From: Chloroflexota bacterium | GTDB taxonomy: Bacteria; Chloroflexota; Dehalococcoidia; Dehalococcoidales; UBA3254 | Assembly (NCBI GenBank): GCA_017860765.1 | Contig: JAGDMY010000010.1 | Span: 1-12,862, forward strand | Direction of reading: 5' to 3' | Length of the DNA: 12,862 bases | In this document: positions 6,290 to 12,862 of the stretch, in pieces | How positions within the stretch are numbered: position 1 is the first letter of the stretch | Layout of the letters: the number at the start of each line of letters is the position of its first letter | Position numbers and translations under genes: made by a program | The notes under the pieces: generated by a model | What the model was told of the DNA's origin: nothing | Database searches by the model: none | What the model saw: the letters and a program-made list of their open reading frames with translations, nothing else

Positions 6290-7261
6290 ATGTTAAAAGT
6301 TGGAGTGGTGGGGCTGGGAGCGATGGGACAGCATCATGTCCGCCTTTATTCTCAACTTCAAAATACCTTATCTCCGGCAAACCAATTTCAGTTGCAGACT
6401 CAAGTTGAATTGGTAGGAGTAGCGGATTCCAGCCTTGAAAGGGCCGAGGAGATCGGGAAAAAATATGACGTCCCCTATTTTTCTGATTACCATGAATTGA
6501 TCTCGGGAGTAGAGGCTGTCAGTATAGCCGTTCCTACTGTTCTACACTATTCTGTCTCCATGGATTTTATGAATGCAGGCATTCCTTGCCTGGTAGAAAA
6601 ACCCATTGCCTCCAGATTCGATCAAGCCCGGGAAATGGTCCGCATAGCCAGCAAAAATAAGGTCAATCTTGCCATAGGTCATATCGAAAGATTCAACCCG
6701 GCAGTCTTGAAATTAAAGCAAATTATTGATAGCGGCAGCCTGGGACAGATCCTGATAATTACTACCCGCCGGGTGGGCCCTTCAGTACCCCGCATACGGG
6801 ATGTCGGCGTTATTATTGACAGCGCGACTCATGACATCGGGGTGGTTAAATACCTGATCAATAGAGACCCGGTTTGCGTCTACTCCAAGGCTGGCAGTCT
6901 GAAGCATCCCAAGGAGGACTACGCCATAGTGGTGCTGGATTTTGAAACCGCAGCAGCATGTTTGGAGGTGAACTGGTTTACGCCCGAGAAGGTCCGCACT
7001 CTAGTGGCTACCGGCAGCGAGGGGATAGCATATCTGGACTATATTGAACAAAAATTAATCGTACACAGCTCCCAGTCGGTCGAAACCCCGGAAATTCAAA
7101 AAGCCGAACCCCTGAAGCTGGAACTGGAAGATTTTATTAAGAGCGTCGTCAACAGGAAGGCGCCTGCAGTAGACGGACAGGAGGGCCTGGAAATATTAAA
7201 GATTGCCTTAGAAGCCAGCACCAACACCGGCTATACCTCCCAGCTTGTATTACACCGTTAA
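6290..7261 (+). CDS. wbpB: Gfo/Idh/MocA oxidoreductase, WbpB-like 3-dehydrogenase
   Basis: NAD-dependent sugar oxidoreductase of 323 residues. The expected reaction is oxidation of C3 of UDP-GlcNAcA to the 3-keto sugar that the WbpE-like enzyme aminates. The N-terminal Rossmann domain shows VGVVGLGAMGQHH (4-16). The family signature EKP is at 103-105 with the catalytic Lys104, followed by GHIERFNPA (130-138). DSATHDIGV (177-185) carries the conserved His181. The C-terminal domain includes NWFTPEKVRTL and GSEGIAYLDY. The sequence also resembles UDP-GlcNAc 3-dehydrogenases of GnnA type and archaeal homologues, so 3-oxidation could precede 6-oxidation here. In P. aeruginosa WbpB and WbpE work as a coupled pair recycling 2-oxoglutarate and NAD+. 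It lies 67 nt after wbpA. Confidence 0.88.
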   Translation: MLKVGVVGLGAMGQHHVRLYSQLQNTLSPANQFQLQTQVELVGVADSSLERAEEIGKKYDVPYFSDYHELISGVEAVSIAVPTVLHYSVSMDFMNAGIPCLVEKPIASRFDQAREMVRIASKNKVNLAIGHIERFNPAVLKLKQIIDSGSLGQILIITTRRVGPSVPRIRDVGVIIDSATHDIGVVKYLINRDPVCVYSKAGSLKHPKEDYAIVVLDFETAAACLEVNWFTPEKVRTLVATGSEGIAYLDYIEQKLIVHSSQSVETPEIQKAEPLKLELEDFIKSVVNRKAPAVDGQEGLEILKIALEASTNTGYTSQLVLHR

Positions 7262-7281
7262 AGGAAAATACCTGCTTGATG

Positions 7282-7329
7282 GGAATTGGACCCTTATGCG
7301 AGAATAACCTGTGCCCAGGATACAATTCC
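7282..7329. other. 7-bp inverted repeat in the wbpB-GT2 gap
   Basis: GGAATTG (7282-7288) and CAATTCC (7323-7329) are perfect inverted repeats 34 nt apart in the 81-nt gap. No convincing promoter or strong ribosome site was found there. The pair may form an RNA stem just before the GT2 start, or be chance. Confidence 0.2.
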
Positions 7330-7342
7330 GGGATGCTAAAAC

Positions 7343-8110
7343 ATGTTTAAAAACAAGATGGTCGGGGTAGTCGTGCCTGCTCACAATGAAGAAAAGTTTG
7401 TGGCAGGTGTAATCGACACTATGCCCGGTTACGTAGATAAAATCTTTGTAGTCAATGATGCCAGCACTGATAAAACCCGGGAAATAGTGGCGCAAATCGC
7501 CATAAATAATACCAGAGTAGCCCTTATAAACCGGGAGGTGAACGGGGGTGTGGGGGCTGCCATAACCACCGGGCATCTCCAGGCCCTTAAGGACCGGATG
7601 GATATCATTGCCGTGATGGCCGGGGACGGCCAAATGGACCCGGCAATACTGGACCATTTTCTAACTCCTATAGTGGAAGGGAAGGCGGACTATACCAAAG
7701 GCAACCGGCTTTCCAGTGCCCAAGACAAGCAGGAGATGCCGGCCTGGAGATTGTTCGGAAATTCCCTGTTGACCTTTTTATCCCGCGTTTCGTCCGGGTA
7801 CTGGCACATCTCCGATCCCCAGGATGGGTATACTGCCATCTCAGCCGGAGTCCTCAGGAAGCTGGATGTCGAGAATATTGAAAAGGGCTTTGCTTTTGAG
7901 AATAATATGCTGGTCAGACTCAATATCGTAGGTGCCAGAGTCCTCGACATACCCCATCCAGCGATATACCGCGGGCAAAGGTCTAAAATTCATTACGGAA
8001 GGTATATGCTTAATACCAGCTGGATATTGTTGAGAGATTTTATCTGGAGGATCTGGCGGAAGTATTTCCTGGCATCTAAATCGATCGGAGAATTTGAAGG
8101 TTCGAAATGA
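7343..8110 (+). CDS. Family 2 glycosyltransferase, dolichol-phosphate mannosyltransferase-like
   Basis: Inverting GT-A glycosyltransferase of 255 residues. Motifs: VGVVVPAHNEE (7-17), VVNDASTDKT (36-45, nucleotide binding), NGGVGAAITTGH (67-78) and VMAGDGQMDP (91-100), which holds the metal-binding acidic pair. SDPQDGYTAIS and FAFENNMLVRLN follow, as in the DPM1/DPG-synthase branch. No clear membrane helix is present, though the C-terminus (WILLRDFIWRIWRKYF) is aromatic and basic and may touch the membrane. It probably moves a sugar from a nucleotide donor to a polyprenyl-phosphate carrier or growing glycan; donor and acceptor cannot be read from sequence. The ATG at 7343 lacks a strong Shine-Dalgarno site and a stop lies just upstream in frame. 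It overlaps the DUF354 gene by 4 bp (ATGA). Confidence 0.88.
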   Translation: MFKNKMVGVVVPAHNEEKFVAGVIDTMPGYVDKIFVVNDASTDKTREIVAQIAINNTRVALINREVNGGVGAAITTGHLQALKDRMDIIAVMAGDGQMDPAILDHFLTPIVEGKADYTKGNRLSSAQDKQEMPAWRLFGNSLLTFLSRVSSGYWHISDPQDGYTAISAGVLRKLDVENIEKGFAFENNMLVRLNIVGARVLDIPHPAIYRGQRSKIHYGRYMLNTSWILLRDFIWRIWRKYFLASKSIGEFEGSK

Positions 8111-9174
8111 ATTTGACTTTTATCATTAATACCTCCGCGCAGGCTCACACCTGGAAAAATATTCTGCTCGAGCTTGGCGCCCGGGGCCATAAAGTCAACA
8201 TTATCGCCAGAGATTACGGGTCCACGACTGAATTACTGAGTTCATTTGGATTTAATTTCCGGAAATTTAAGCCGCTGGGGTCCCGGACCGGGCGGATCTT
8301 CGGAACCTTAGACCATTTTCAGAAATGTTATCGACTGGCCAGGAGTTTTCAGCCTTCGCTCATCATAGGTTTTGGCGTGGACGCTTCGATAACAGCCCGG
8401 CGATTCAGAGTACCCTCGATAGTTTTTAACGATAGTGAGCCCATTGGAGTGCAAAATAAGATCCTGGCATGGACCGCATCAAGCATAATCACTCCCGAGT
8501 GTTTTCAAAAGGACCTGGGCAAGAAGCAGATACGCATTAATGGCTATAAAGAATTGTCCTATTTGAGACCGGACCGCTTCCAGCCGGACTCTTCCATATT
8601 GGCCAAACTCGGACTGGCCGGCGGGGAAGAGTACGTCATTCTCCGTTTTAATGTCTTCGATGCCGTCCATGATGTTGGTAAGCATGGATTTACTACCCTG
8701 GACCAGCGCCAGTTAGTGGAATCGCTTGGCAAGTATGCCCGGGTGTTCATATCTCCAGAAGGAAAATTATCCCCGGAATTGGAAAAATACTCTTTGCCGG
8801 TTCCTCAAAACAGGATTCATGACGCCCTGTATTACGCTAAACTTCTAGTGACGGATACTCAAACGATGACCACCGAAGCGGCTTTGCTGGGAGTACCGGC
8901 AGTGCGCTGCAACAATTTCGTAGGACCCGATGATATGGGTGTTTTCCTCGAATTGGAGAAAAAATACGACGCGATTTATTCTTTCTCTAAATCTACTCTG
9001 GCAGTCCAAAAGGCCCTCGAACTGGTACAGCGTCCCAATTTAAAAGAGGAATGGGATGTCAAAAGACAAAGAATTCTGGCCGATAAATTAGATTTCGTGC
9101 GCTTCTTTGTGGATTTTATCGAAAACTACCCGGCCAGCCTCCAAAAATATCACCAGCCGGACCGGTTGCCATGA
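8107..9174 (+). CDS. DUF354 family protein, probable GT-B-fold sugar enzyme
   Basis: Product of 355 residues matching the DUF354 family as I know it. The features are NTSAQAHTWKNILLELGARG near the start, GHKVNIIARDYGSTTELL, then PSLIIGFGVDAS, VPSIVFNDSEP, GKKQIRINGYKELSYL, the central VILRFNVFDAVHD and VFISPEGKLSPELEKY. The C-terminal TDTQTMTTEAALLGVPAV corresponds to the sugar-nucleotide site of GT-B and 2-epimerase proteins. Family members often have GHPAHVHFF at the N-terminus and a Gly before TMxxEAA; here these read NTSAQAHTW and Gln. The biochemical function of the family is not established to my knowledge. Overlaps of 4 bp with GT2 and with wbpI suggest coupled expression and a direct role in assembly. 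Confidence 0.85.
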   Translation: MNLTFIINTSAQAHTWKNILLELGARGHKVNIIARDYGSTTELLSSFGFNFRKFKPLGSRTGRIFGTLDHFQKCYRLARSFQPSLIIGFGVDASITARRFRVPSIVFNDSEPIGVQNKILAWTASSIITPECFQKDLGKKQIRINGYKELSYLRPDRFQPDSSILAKLGLAGGEEYVILRFNVFDAVHDVGKHGFTTLDQRQLVESLGKYARVFISPEGKLSPELEKYSLPVPQNRIHDALYYAKLLVTDTQTMTTEAALLGVPAVRCNNFVGPDDMGVFLELEKKYDAIYSFSKSTLAVQKALELVQRPNLKEEWDVKRQRILADKLDFVRFFVDFIENYPASLQKYHQPDRLP

Positions 9175-10238
9175 AAATAGCGTCCGTAATAGGGGCACGG
9201 CCCCAGTTTATCAAATGCGCTCCCCTGACGAAGCAACTCAGGAAAAATCACCAGGACCTCCTGATACATACCGGTCAGCACTATGACTATAATATGAACA
9301 AAGTGTTTTTTGATGAGCTGGGAATCCCCCCTCCGGAATATAACCTCGGCATCGGTTCCGGTTCACATGGCTACCAGACCGGGGAGATGTTGAAGCGCAT
9401 CGGGGAAATTCTGGATCAGGTCAAGCCGGACCTGGTGATAGTTTATGGAGACACCAACTCGACTCTGGCCGGGGCACTGGCGGCGGCCAAATTACACATA
9501 AAAATAGCCCATGTGGAATCCGGATTGCGCAGTTTTGATAAGTCCATGCCAGAAGAAATTAATCGTGTTTTGACTGACCATTGTTCAGATTGGCTTTTTT
9601 GCCCGACCCGTACTGCGGTCAGCAATCTGAAAAATGAGGGAATTATAAAAGGGGTGCATTTTACCGGTGATGTCATGCTGGACGCCTTAAATTCGGTCAA
9701 GGTCATCGCAGAGCGTTCAAAGATTCTCGGCGATCTGGGCCTTATTACCAAAAGCTACCTGCTGGTTACCATTCACAGGGCCAGCAACACCGATAACCCG
9801 GATAACCTGGGTTCCATTTCCCGAGCTTTAATTCAGTTAGGCGGCCTGGGGAAAAGGATCGTCTTTCCGGTCCACCCGCGCACAGCCAAATCGTTAAAGA
9901 GTTGCGGGCTGTATGATGATCTTAAGGAAAAGGTTACAGTTATCGAACCGCTGGGCTATCTCGATTTCCTGAAGCTTTTAAACCATTCCAGTATGGTGTT
10001 AACAGACTCTGGCGGTATTCAAAAGGAAGCGTACATGCTGCGGGTGCCCTGCGTTACTCTACGGGAAAATACCGAGTGGGTAGAAACGGTAGAGGACGGA
10101 TGGAATGTGCTGGCGGGCGTGGATCCGGCCAGAATAGTCCGCCTGGCCGAAACCTTTAAGCCGTCCAACGAGCAAAGAGACGTCTTCGGGAAAGAGGCCT
10201 GTAAGGCTATTGCCGGATTGATTGGCACGACGGACTGA
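9171..10238 (+). CDS. wbpI: UDP-N-acetylglucosamine 2-epimerase family, WbpI-like
   Basis: Non-hydrolysing UDP-sugar C2-epimerase of 355 residues, family WecB/MnaA/WbpI. In this context the likely substrate is UDP-2,3-diacetamido-2,3-dideoxy-glucuronic acid, giving the manno epimer; UDP-GlcNAc to UDP-ManNAc is the alternative. Motifs: IGARPQFIK (7-15), HTGQHYDYNM (33-42), VYGDTNST with Asp94, HVESGLRS with Glu116, MPEEINR with Glu128/129, TIHRASNTDNP with His202, and VLTDSGGIQKEA before VTLRENTEWVE. Asp94, Glu116, a Glu of MPEE and His202 correspond to the catalytic residues of E. coli WecB. HRASN replaces the commoner HRAEN. It starts inside the DUF354 stop (ATGA). Confidence 0.9.
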   Translation: MKIASVIGARPQFIKCAPLTKQLRKNHQDLLIHTGQHYDYNMNKVFFDELGIPPPEYNLGIGSGSHGYQTGEMLKRIGEILDQVKPDLVIVYGDTNSTLAGALAAAKLHIKIAHVESGLRSFDKSMPEEINRVLTDHCSDWLFCPTRTAVSNLKNEGIIKGVHFTGDVMLDALNSVKVIAERSKILGDLGLITKSYLLVTIHRASNTDNPDNLGSISRALIQLGGLGKRIVFPVHPRTAKSLKSCGLYDDLKEKVTVIEPLGYLDFLKLLNHSSMVLTDSGGIQKEAYMLRVPCVTLRENTEWVETVEDGWNVLAGVDPARIVRLAETFKPSNEQRDVFGKEACKAIAGLIGTTD

Positions 10239-10277
10239 TCTCATGGTTGTCGCCGTCTGACCTGCTTCATAGATTCG

Positions 10278-10284
10278 AAAGGAG
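10278..10284 (+). promoter_or_regulatory. Ribosome binding site supporting a TTG start
   Basis: AAAGGAG ends 9 nt before the TTG at 10294. It supports a TTG initiation codon for the C5-epimerase-like gene; there is no nearby in-frame ATG. Confidence 0.7.
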
Positions 10285-10293
10285 TTAAGAGCA

Positions 10294-11403
10294 TTGGCTA
10301 CCAGGTCCAGGCACCCTGGAAGAGGAAAGTTAGCCGCCAGTATTGCCGTGATATTGGTCATAAGCATATTGGCTGCTATTCCAGTATTCCTGTTGAGCCA
10401 GACCTGGTCCATAAGCTCTGCCGAAGACGTCTATAATAGCGCCGGAAAATTAATCAATATCACCTCCGCTGAAAAAATCAGCGATGACGAAAATGGCATT
10501 CCTGTGGTCGACTATGGTACTAAAAATGGGGTATACATCGGTCCACAGAGGAATCCCTTGACTATTGCAGCCAGGGCGCTGGCGTATTACGACAACTATT
10601 TGCAGAGCAAGTCAGCTCAAGATAAAACCTTTTTCCTCAATTGTGTAAACTGGCTTGATCAAGCCAAAATCGATAAGGGTGGCTACTGGCTGTGGGCCTA
10701 CACGTTTGATTTACCGGCCTTTAACGTCAAAGCCCCCTGGTATTCGGCCATGACGCAAGCCAGAATAATGGTAGCCTTCCAAAGGGCCTATGAGCTGACC
10801 GGGGACAAGCACTATCTGGATGCCGCCGATCAGGCCCTGAAATCTCTGGAGGTCGATATCCAAGATGGGGGAGTGGCTGTAAGCGGGTCAACGGGGGGAA
10901 AGTGGTTCGAGGAGGTAGTAGGCGGAGACCTGAAATCTACTCCTCTGGTACTGAACGGACACATCTTTGTTCTTTTTGATCTTGATGATTTTTACTCTCA
11001 CACCGGTTCAATAGAAGCCCGCACCTTGTTCAATGAAGGCGTTTTAGAGTTGAAAGGGCATATCAGCCAGTATGATACCGGGCATTGGACTTATTATGAC
11101 CGTATCGGTCATCTGGCTTACGATTATCACTATGTTCACATCGATCAAATGCAACGACTATTCGATATTACCGGTGATCCGCTGTTTAAGGAATATCACG
11201 ATAAATGGTCAGCCTATTTCCCGTTTAATCCGATGTGGGCCAGGAAAAGATTTGCGGCCTATCTGCTGGATTTCGTGATCGTCTTTTGTGCCCTGTTGGT
11301 GATCTATTTTGTTTACAGGGCAGTGAGAAAGCATTCTCGCATCTCAAATCGCGGTTTAAATTCGAATCCAAGCCGCGGAAAAATTGTTAAGGGCAATCAG
11401 TGA
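10294..11403 (+). CDS. Membrane-anchored D-glucuronyl C5-epimerase-like protein
   Basis: Product of 369 residues with one hydrophobic helix near each end (about 13-35 and 321-342) and a soluble domain between, probably outside the cytoplasmic membrane. The domain matches the C-terminal domain of heparosan-glucuronate C5-epimerases (PF06662, human GLCE). Shared features: NPLTIAARALAYYD (87-100), APWYSAMTQARIM (147-159), GKWFEE (202-207), LVLNGHIFVLFDLDDF (218-233), YDTGHWTYYD (260-269), DYHYVHIDQ (277-285) and FKEYHDKWSAYF. By my alignment from memory, human Tyr560 and Tyr578 correspond to Tyr268 and Tyr278, but Tyr500 (in WYEEYP) is Val208, with three extra residues following. The predicted role is C5 inversion of uronic acids in an assembled chain. 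It begins with TTG, 55 nt after wbpI. Confidence 0.82.
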   Translation: MATRSRHPGRGKLAASIAVILVISILAAIPVFLLSQTWSISSAEDVYNSAGKLINITSAEKISDDENGIPVVDYGTKNGVYIGPQRNPLTIAARALAYYDNYLQSKSAQDKTFFLNCVNWLDQAKIDKGGYWLWAYTFDLPAFNVKAPWYSAMTQARIMVAFQRAYELTGDKHYLDAADQALKSLEVDIQDGGVAVSGSTGGKWFEEVVGGDLKSTPLVLNGHIFVLFDLDDFYSHTGSIEARTLFNEGVLELKGHISQYDTGHWTYYDRIGHLAYDYHYVHIDQMQRLFDITGDPLFKEYHDKWSAYFPFNPMWARKRFAAYLLDFVIVFCALLVIYFVYRAVRKHSRISNRGLNSNPSRGKIVKGNQ

Positions 11404-11404
11404 T

Positions 11405-12529
11405 ATGAGAATTTGTTACGTCGCGGACGGGACCAGTCTGCATACTCAACGCTGGCTGAACTATTTCGCCCAAAGAGGCCATGAAGTGCATTTGATCTGC
11501 TGGAAAATAATGCCCGGCTTCAATAGCAGTATTCAGGTCCACATGTTGAGAAGGATGATGCCAAAACTCTGGCCATTATCCCAATATATAAATTTCTGGC
11601 GCTGGCCCGCCGAAGTTAGAAAAATAGTCGCCACCATAAACCCGGAGCTAATCGACGGCCATTTCATCACCATATACGGTTTTATTTCTGCCAGGGCCGA
11701 TTTTCATCCGCTGGTGGTAACTGCCTGGGGAAGTGATGTCCTGGTTGCTGCTAAAAAAAATCCCATATTCCGGTGGATGGCCAATTATGCCATGAATAAG
11801 GCCGATATGGTTGTTTGCACTGCCGAGAACGTTAAGTCCGAGATTTCTAATTTAGGAGTTGATGATCGGAAGGTCCAGGTGATTGTGATAGGCGGTATCG
11901 ATGCTGTGAAATTCCACCCGATGCCCAAAAACCAGGTATTGCTGCAAAAGTTCGGTATCGGCCCGCAAGAACCGGTAGTGATCAGCACCCGTAATCTTGC
12001 TCCGATTTATAATGTGATCACTCTCATTCAGGCCATTCCCATAATTTTATCTGAAATTCCAGCGGCCAAATTTATCGTTTGCGGAAAAGGAAATCAAGAG
12101 AACCATTTACGGGAATTAGCTCGTCAATTAGGCATCGAAAAAAACGTGGTTTTCGCAGGTTGGGTCCCGCATGATGACCTGGCGACTTATTTATCATCAT
12201 CGGATGTATACGTTTCCACTTCTCTTTCGGATGGGACCTCCAATTGCCTGCTGGAGGCCATGGCCTGTGGACTGCCGGCAGTGGTAACTGATATTCCAGC
12301 CAACCGCCCCTGGATTCAAGAGTCGGAAAACGGTTTCTTGTTCCCGGTCCGCAACAGCGCTGTCCTGGCTAACCAGGTTTTAAAATTACTTCTTAGCGAG
12401 AAGGATCGCAAAGACTTCGGATATAAGTCCAGGCATATGGTTGAGGTCAAAGCAGATCCCGAGATCGAAATGCAGAAATTAGAAGGTACTTACAAGAAGT
12501 TAATTGAAGACGGCAGGAGCCGGTCTTAG
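11405..12529 (+). CDS. Family 4 glycosyltransferase
   Basis: Retaining GT-B glycosyltransferase of 374 residues. The N-terminal acceptor domain has ADGTSLHTQRWLNYFAQRGH (7-26) and TAWGSDV (106-112). GGIDAVKFHP (163-172) joins it to the donor domain, which shows STRNLAPIYNV (194-204), KFIVCGKGNQENHLRELA, VFAGWVPHDDLATYLSSSD and DGTSNCLLEAMACGLPAV. In the last motif the first acidic residue of the family's E-x7-E pair is Asp276, with Glu284 second, as in a known subset. No membrane helix is seen, so it probably acts at the cytoplasmic face. ATG 11405 lies 1 nt after the epimerase stop, implying coupled translation; an upstream in-frame start would overlap that gene. The transferred sugar is unknown. 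Confidence 0.9.
   Translation: MRICYVADGTSLHTQRWLNYFAQRGHEVHLICWKIMPGFNSSIQVHMLRRMMPKLWPLSQYINFWRWPAEVRKIVATINPELIDGHFITIYGFISARADFHPLVVTAWGSDVLVAAKKNPIFRWMANYAMNKADMVVCTAENVKSEISNLGVDDRKVQVIVIGGIDAVKFHPMPKNQVLLQKFGIGPQEPVVISTRNLAPIYNVITLIQAIPIILSEIPAAKFIVCGKGNQENHLRELARQLGIEKNVVFAGWVPHDDLATYLSSSDVYVSTSLSDGTSNCLLEAMACGLPAVVTDIPANRPWIQESENGFLFPVRNSAVLANQVLKLLLSEKDRKDFGYKSRHMVEVKADPEIEMQKLEGTYKKLIEDGRSRS
12507..12527 (+). terminator. Hairpin across the GT4 stop, weak terminator candidate
   Basis: AAGAC-GGC (12507-12514) pairs with GCC-G-GTCTT (12519-12527), forming 8 bp with one bulged G and an AGGA loop. It ends two bases before the end of the TAG stop. No T-run follows directly (a TTTT occurs about 12 nt on), so it is a poor intrinsic terminator. 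It sits at the convergent junction with the dockerin gene and may only protect the 3' end. Confidence 0.25.
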
Positions 12530-12584
12530 CCCCGTACCAGTTTTCAACAGCTTGCCTCGGTTCAATTCAAATATTAGCGTTGTC

Positions 12585-12862
12585 TCACTTAACCAAATGT
12601 TGGCCGATAATATCGGTATCCAGAAGGCTGATCAGGCCGTCATGATTTACGTCTTCCTTAATCCATCCCGCCGGACCTGATTTGCCAACCTGTTGACCGG
12701 TGATTATAACATCCAGGACGTTTATCGAGCCGTCCTGATTGGTATCCCAGTCTTCATAGGGGTGCGCCACGGTTATAGTTATGTTTTCATAATCGGTGGC
12801 AGTGCCATCGGAGACCGAGAACCGTACATTCGCATAAGTGCCAGCCTGGCTGTAATTTGGCG
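12585..12862 (-). CDS. Secreted dockerin-domain protein, C-terminal part (5' end beyond window)
   Basis: The last 91 residues are visible; the frame is open to the window edge. Residues 1-33 (NYSQAGTYANVRFSVSDGTA and onward) are the end of an Ig-like beta-sandwich repeat of the type found in tandem in bacterial surface proteins. A dockerin type I-like domain follows, with two EF-hand-like calcium loops: DTNQDGSINVLD (39-50) and DVNHDGLISLLD (70-81), separated by GPAGWIKE. It ends at TGA (12587-12585). Dockerins bind cohesins in cellulosomes, but single C-terminal dockerins are common on secreted proteins of non-cellulolytic bacteria and archaea, where their partners are often unknown. A GTG near 12770 is not the true start, because the domain continues upstream. 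It converges on GT4 with a 55-bp gap. Confidence 0.85.
   Translation of the reverse strand, partial: PNYSQAGTYANVRFSVSDGTATDYENITITVAHPYEDWDTNQDGSINVLDVIITGQQVGKSGPAGWIKEDVNHDGLISLLDTDIIGQHLVK

Noticed and set aside
1..12862. CRISPR arrays, tRNA or rRNA genes, insertion sequences, attachment sites
   Set aside because: I looked for spaced repeats, transposase motifs, terminal inverted repeats and tRNA cloverleaf arms and found none that hold up by eye.

Overview
The window is a bacterial surface-polysaccharide or glycoconjugate locus. Eleven plus-strand genes are packed into about 11.6 kb, flanked on both sides by minus-strand genes for secreted surface proteins that run off the window. Base composition is moderate (about 50% G+C by eye). 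Sigma-70-type -35/-10 boxes and Shine-Dalgarno sites point to Bacteria rather than Archaea. The C-terminal dockerin-like domain at the right edge resembles ones I remember from uncultured Chloroflexota (Dehalococcoidia) genomes. That placement is from memory and tentative.

Layout. (1) 1-582, minus: N-terminal part of an exported beta-rich protein with a signal peptide. (2) 583-915: divergent intergenic region with a promoter on each strand, a 15-bp perfect palindrome over the minus-strand -10 box, a GC-rich hairpin, a 14-bp-period repeat and a 72-codon open frame with no start codon. (3) 916-2694: glmS, apparently read from a leaderless mRNA. (4) 2695-3093: a good promoter, an inverted repeat at its predicted start site, a possible 8-residue leader peptide and a small regulator with two helix-turn-helix motifs. 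(5) 3167-7261: a DegT/WbpE-type aminotransferase, a WbpD-type acetyltransferase, a WbpA-type UDP-sugar 6-dehydrogenase and a WbpB-type oxidoreductase. (6) 7343-10238: a GT2 glycosyltransferase, a DUF354 protein and a WbpI/WecB-type 2-epimerase, joined by ATGA overlaps. (7) 10294-12529: a membrane-anchored D-glucuronyl C5-epimerase-like protein and a GT4 glycosyltransferase. (8) 12585-12862, minus: C-terminal part of a large secreted protein with an Ig-like repeat and a dockerin domain.

How the genes work together. GlmS feeds glucosamine-6-phosphate toward UDP-GlcNAc. The WbpA, WbpB, WbpE, WbpD and WbpI homologues are together the whole route known from Pseudomonas aeruginosa from UDP-GlcNAc to UDP-2,3-diacetamido-2,3-dideoxy-D-mannuronic acid. 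GT2, DUF354 and GT4 are candidates for assembling the glycan. The C5-epimerase homologue could then convert uronic acid residues after assembly, as heparosan C5-epimerase does in heparin synthesis. For D-manno-configured diacetamido-uronates the product would be L-gulo residues. I see no initiating phosphoglycosyltransferase, flippase, polymerase or export gene, so the pathway must be finished elsewhere. The pairing of a complete diacetamido-mannuronate pathway with a GLCE-type epimerase that lacks one of its three catalytic tyrosines is the most interesting feature.
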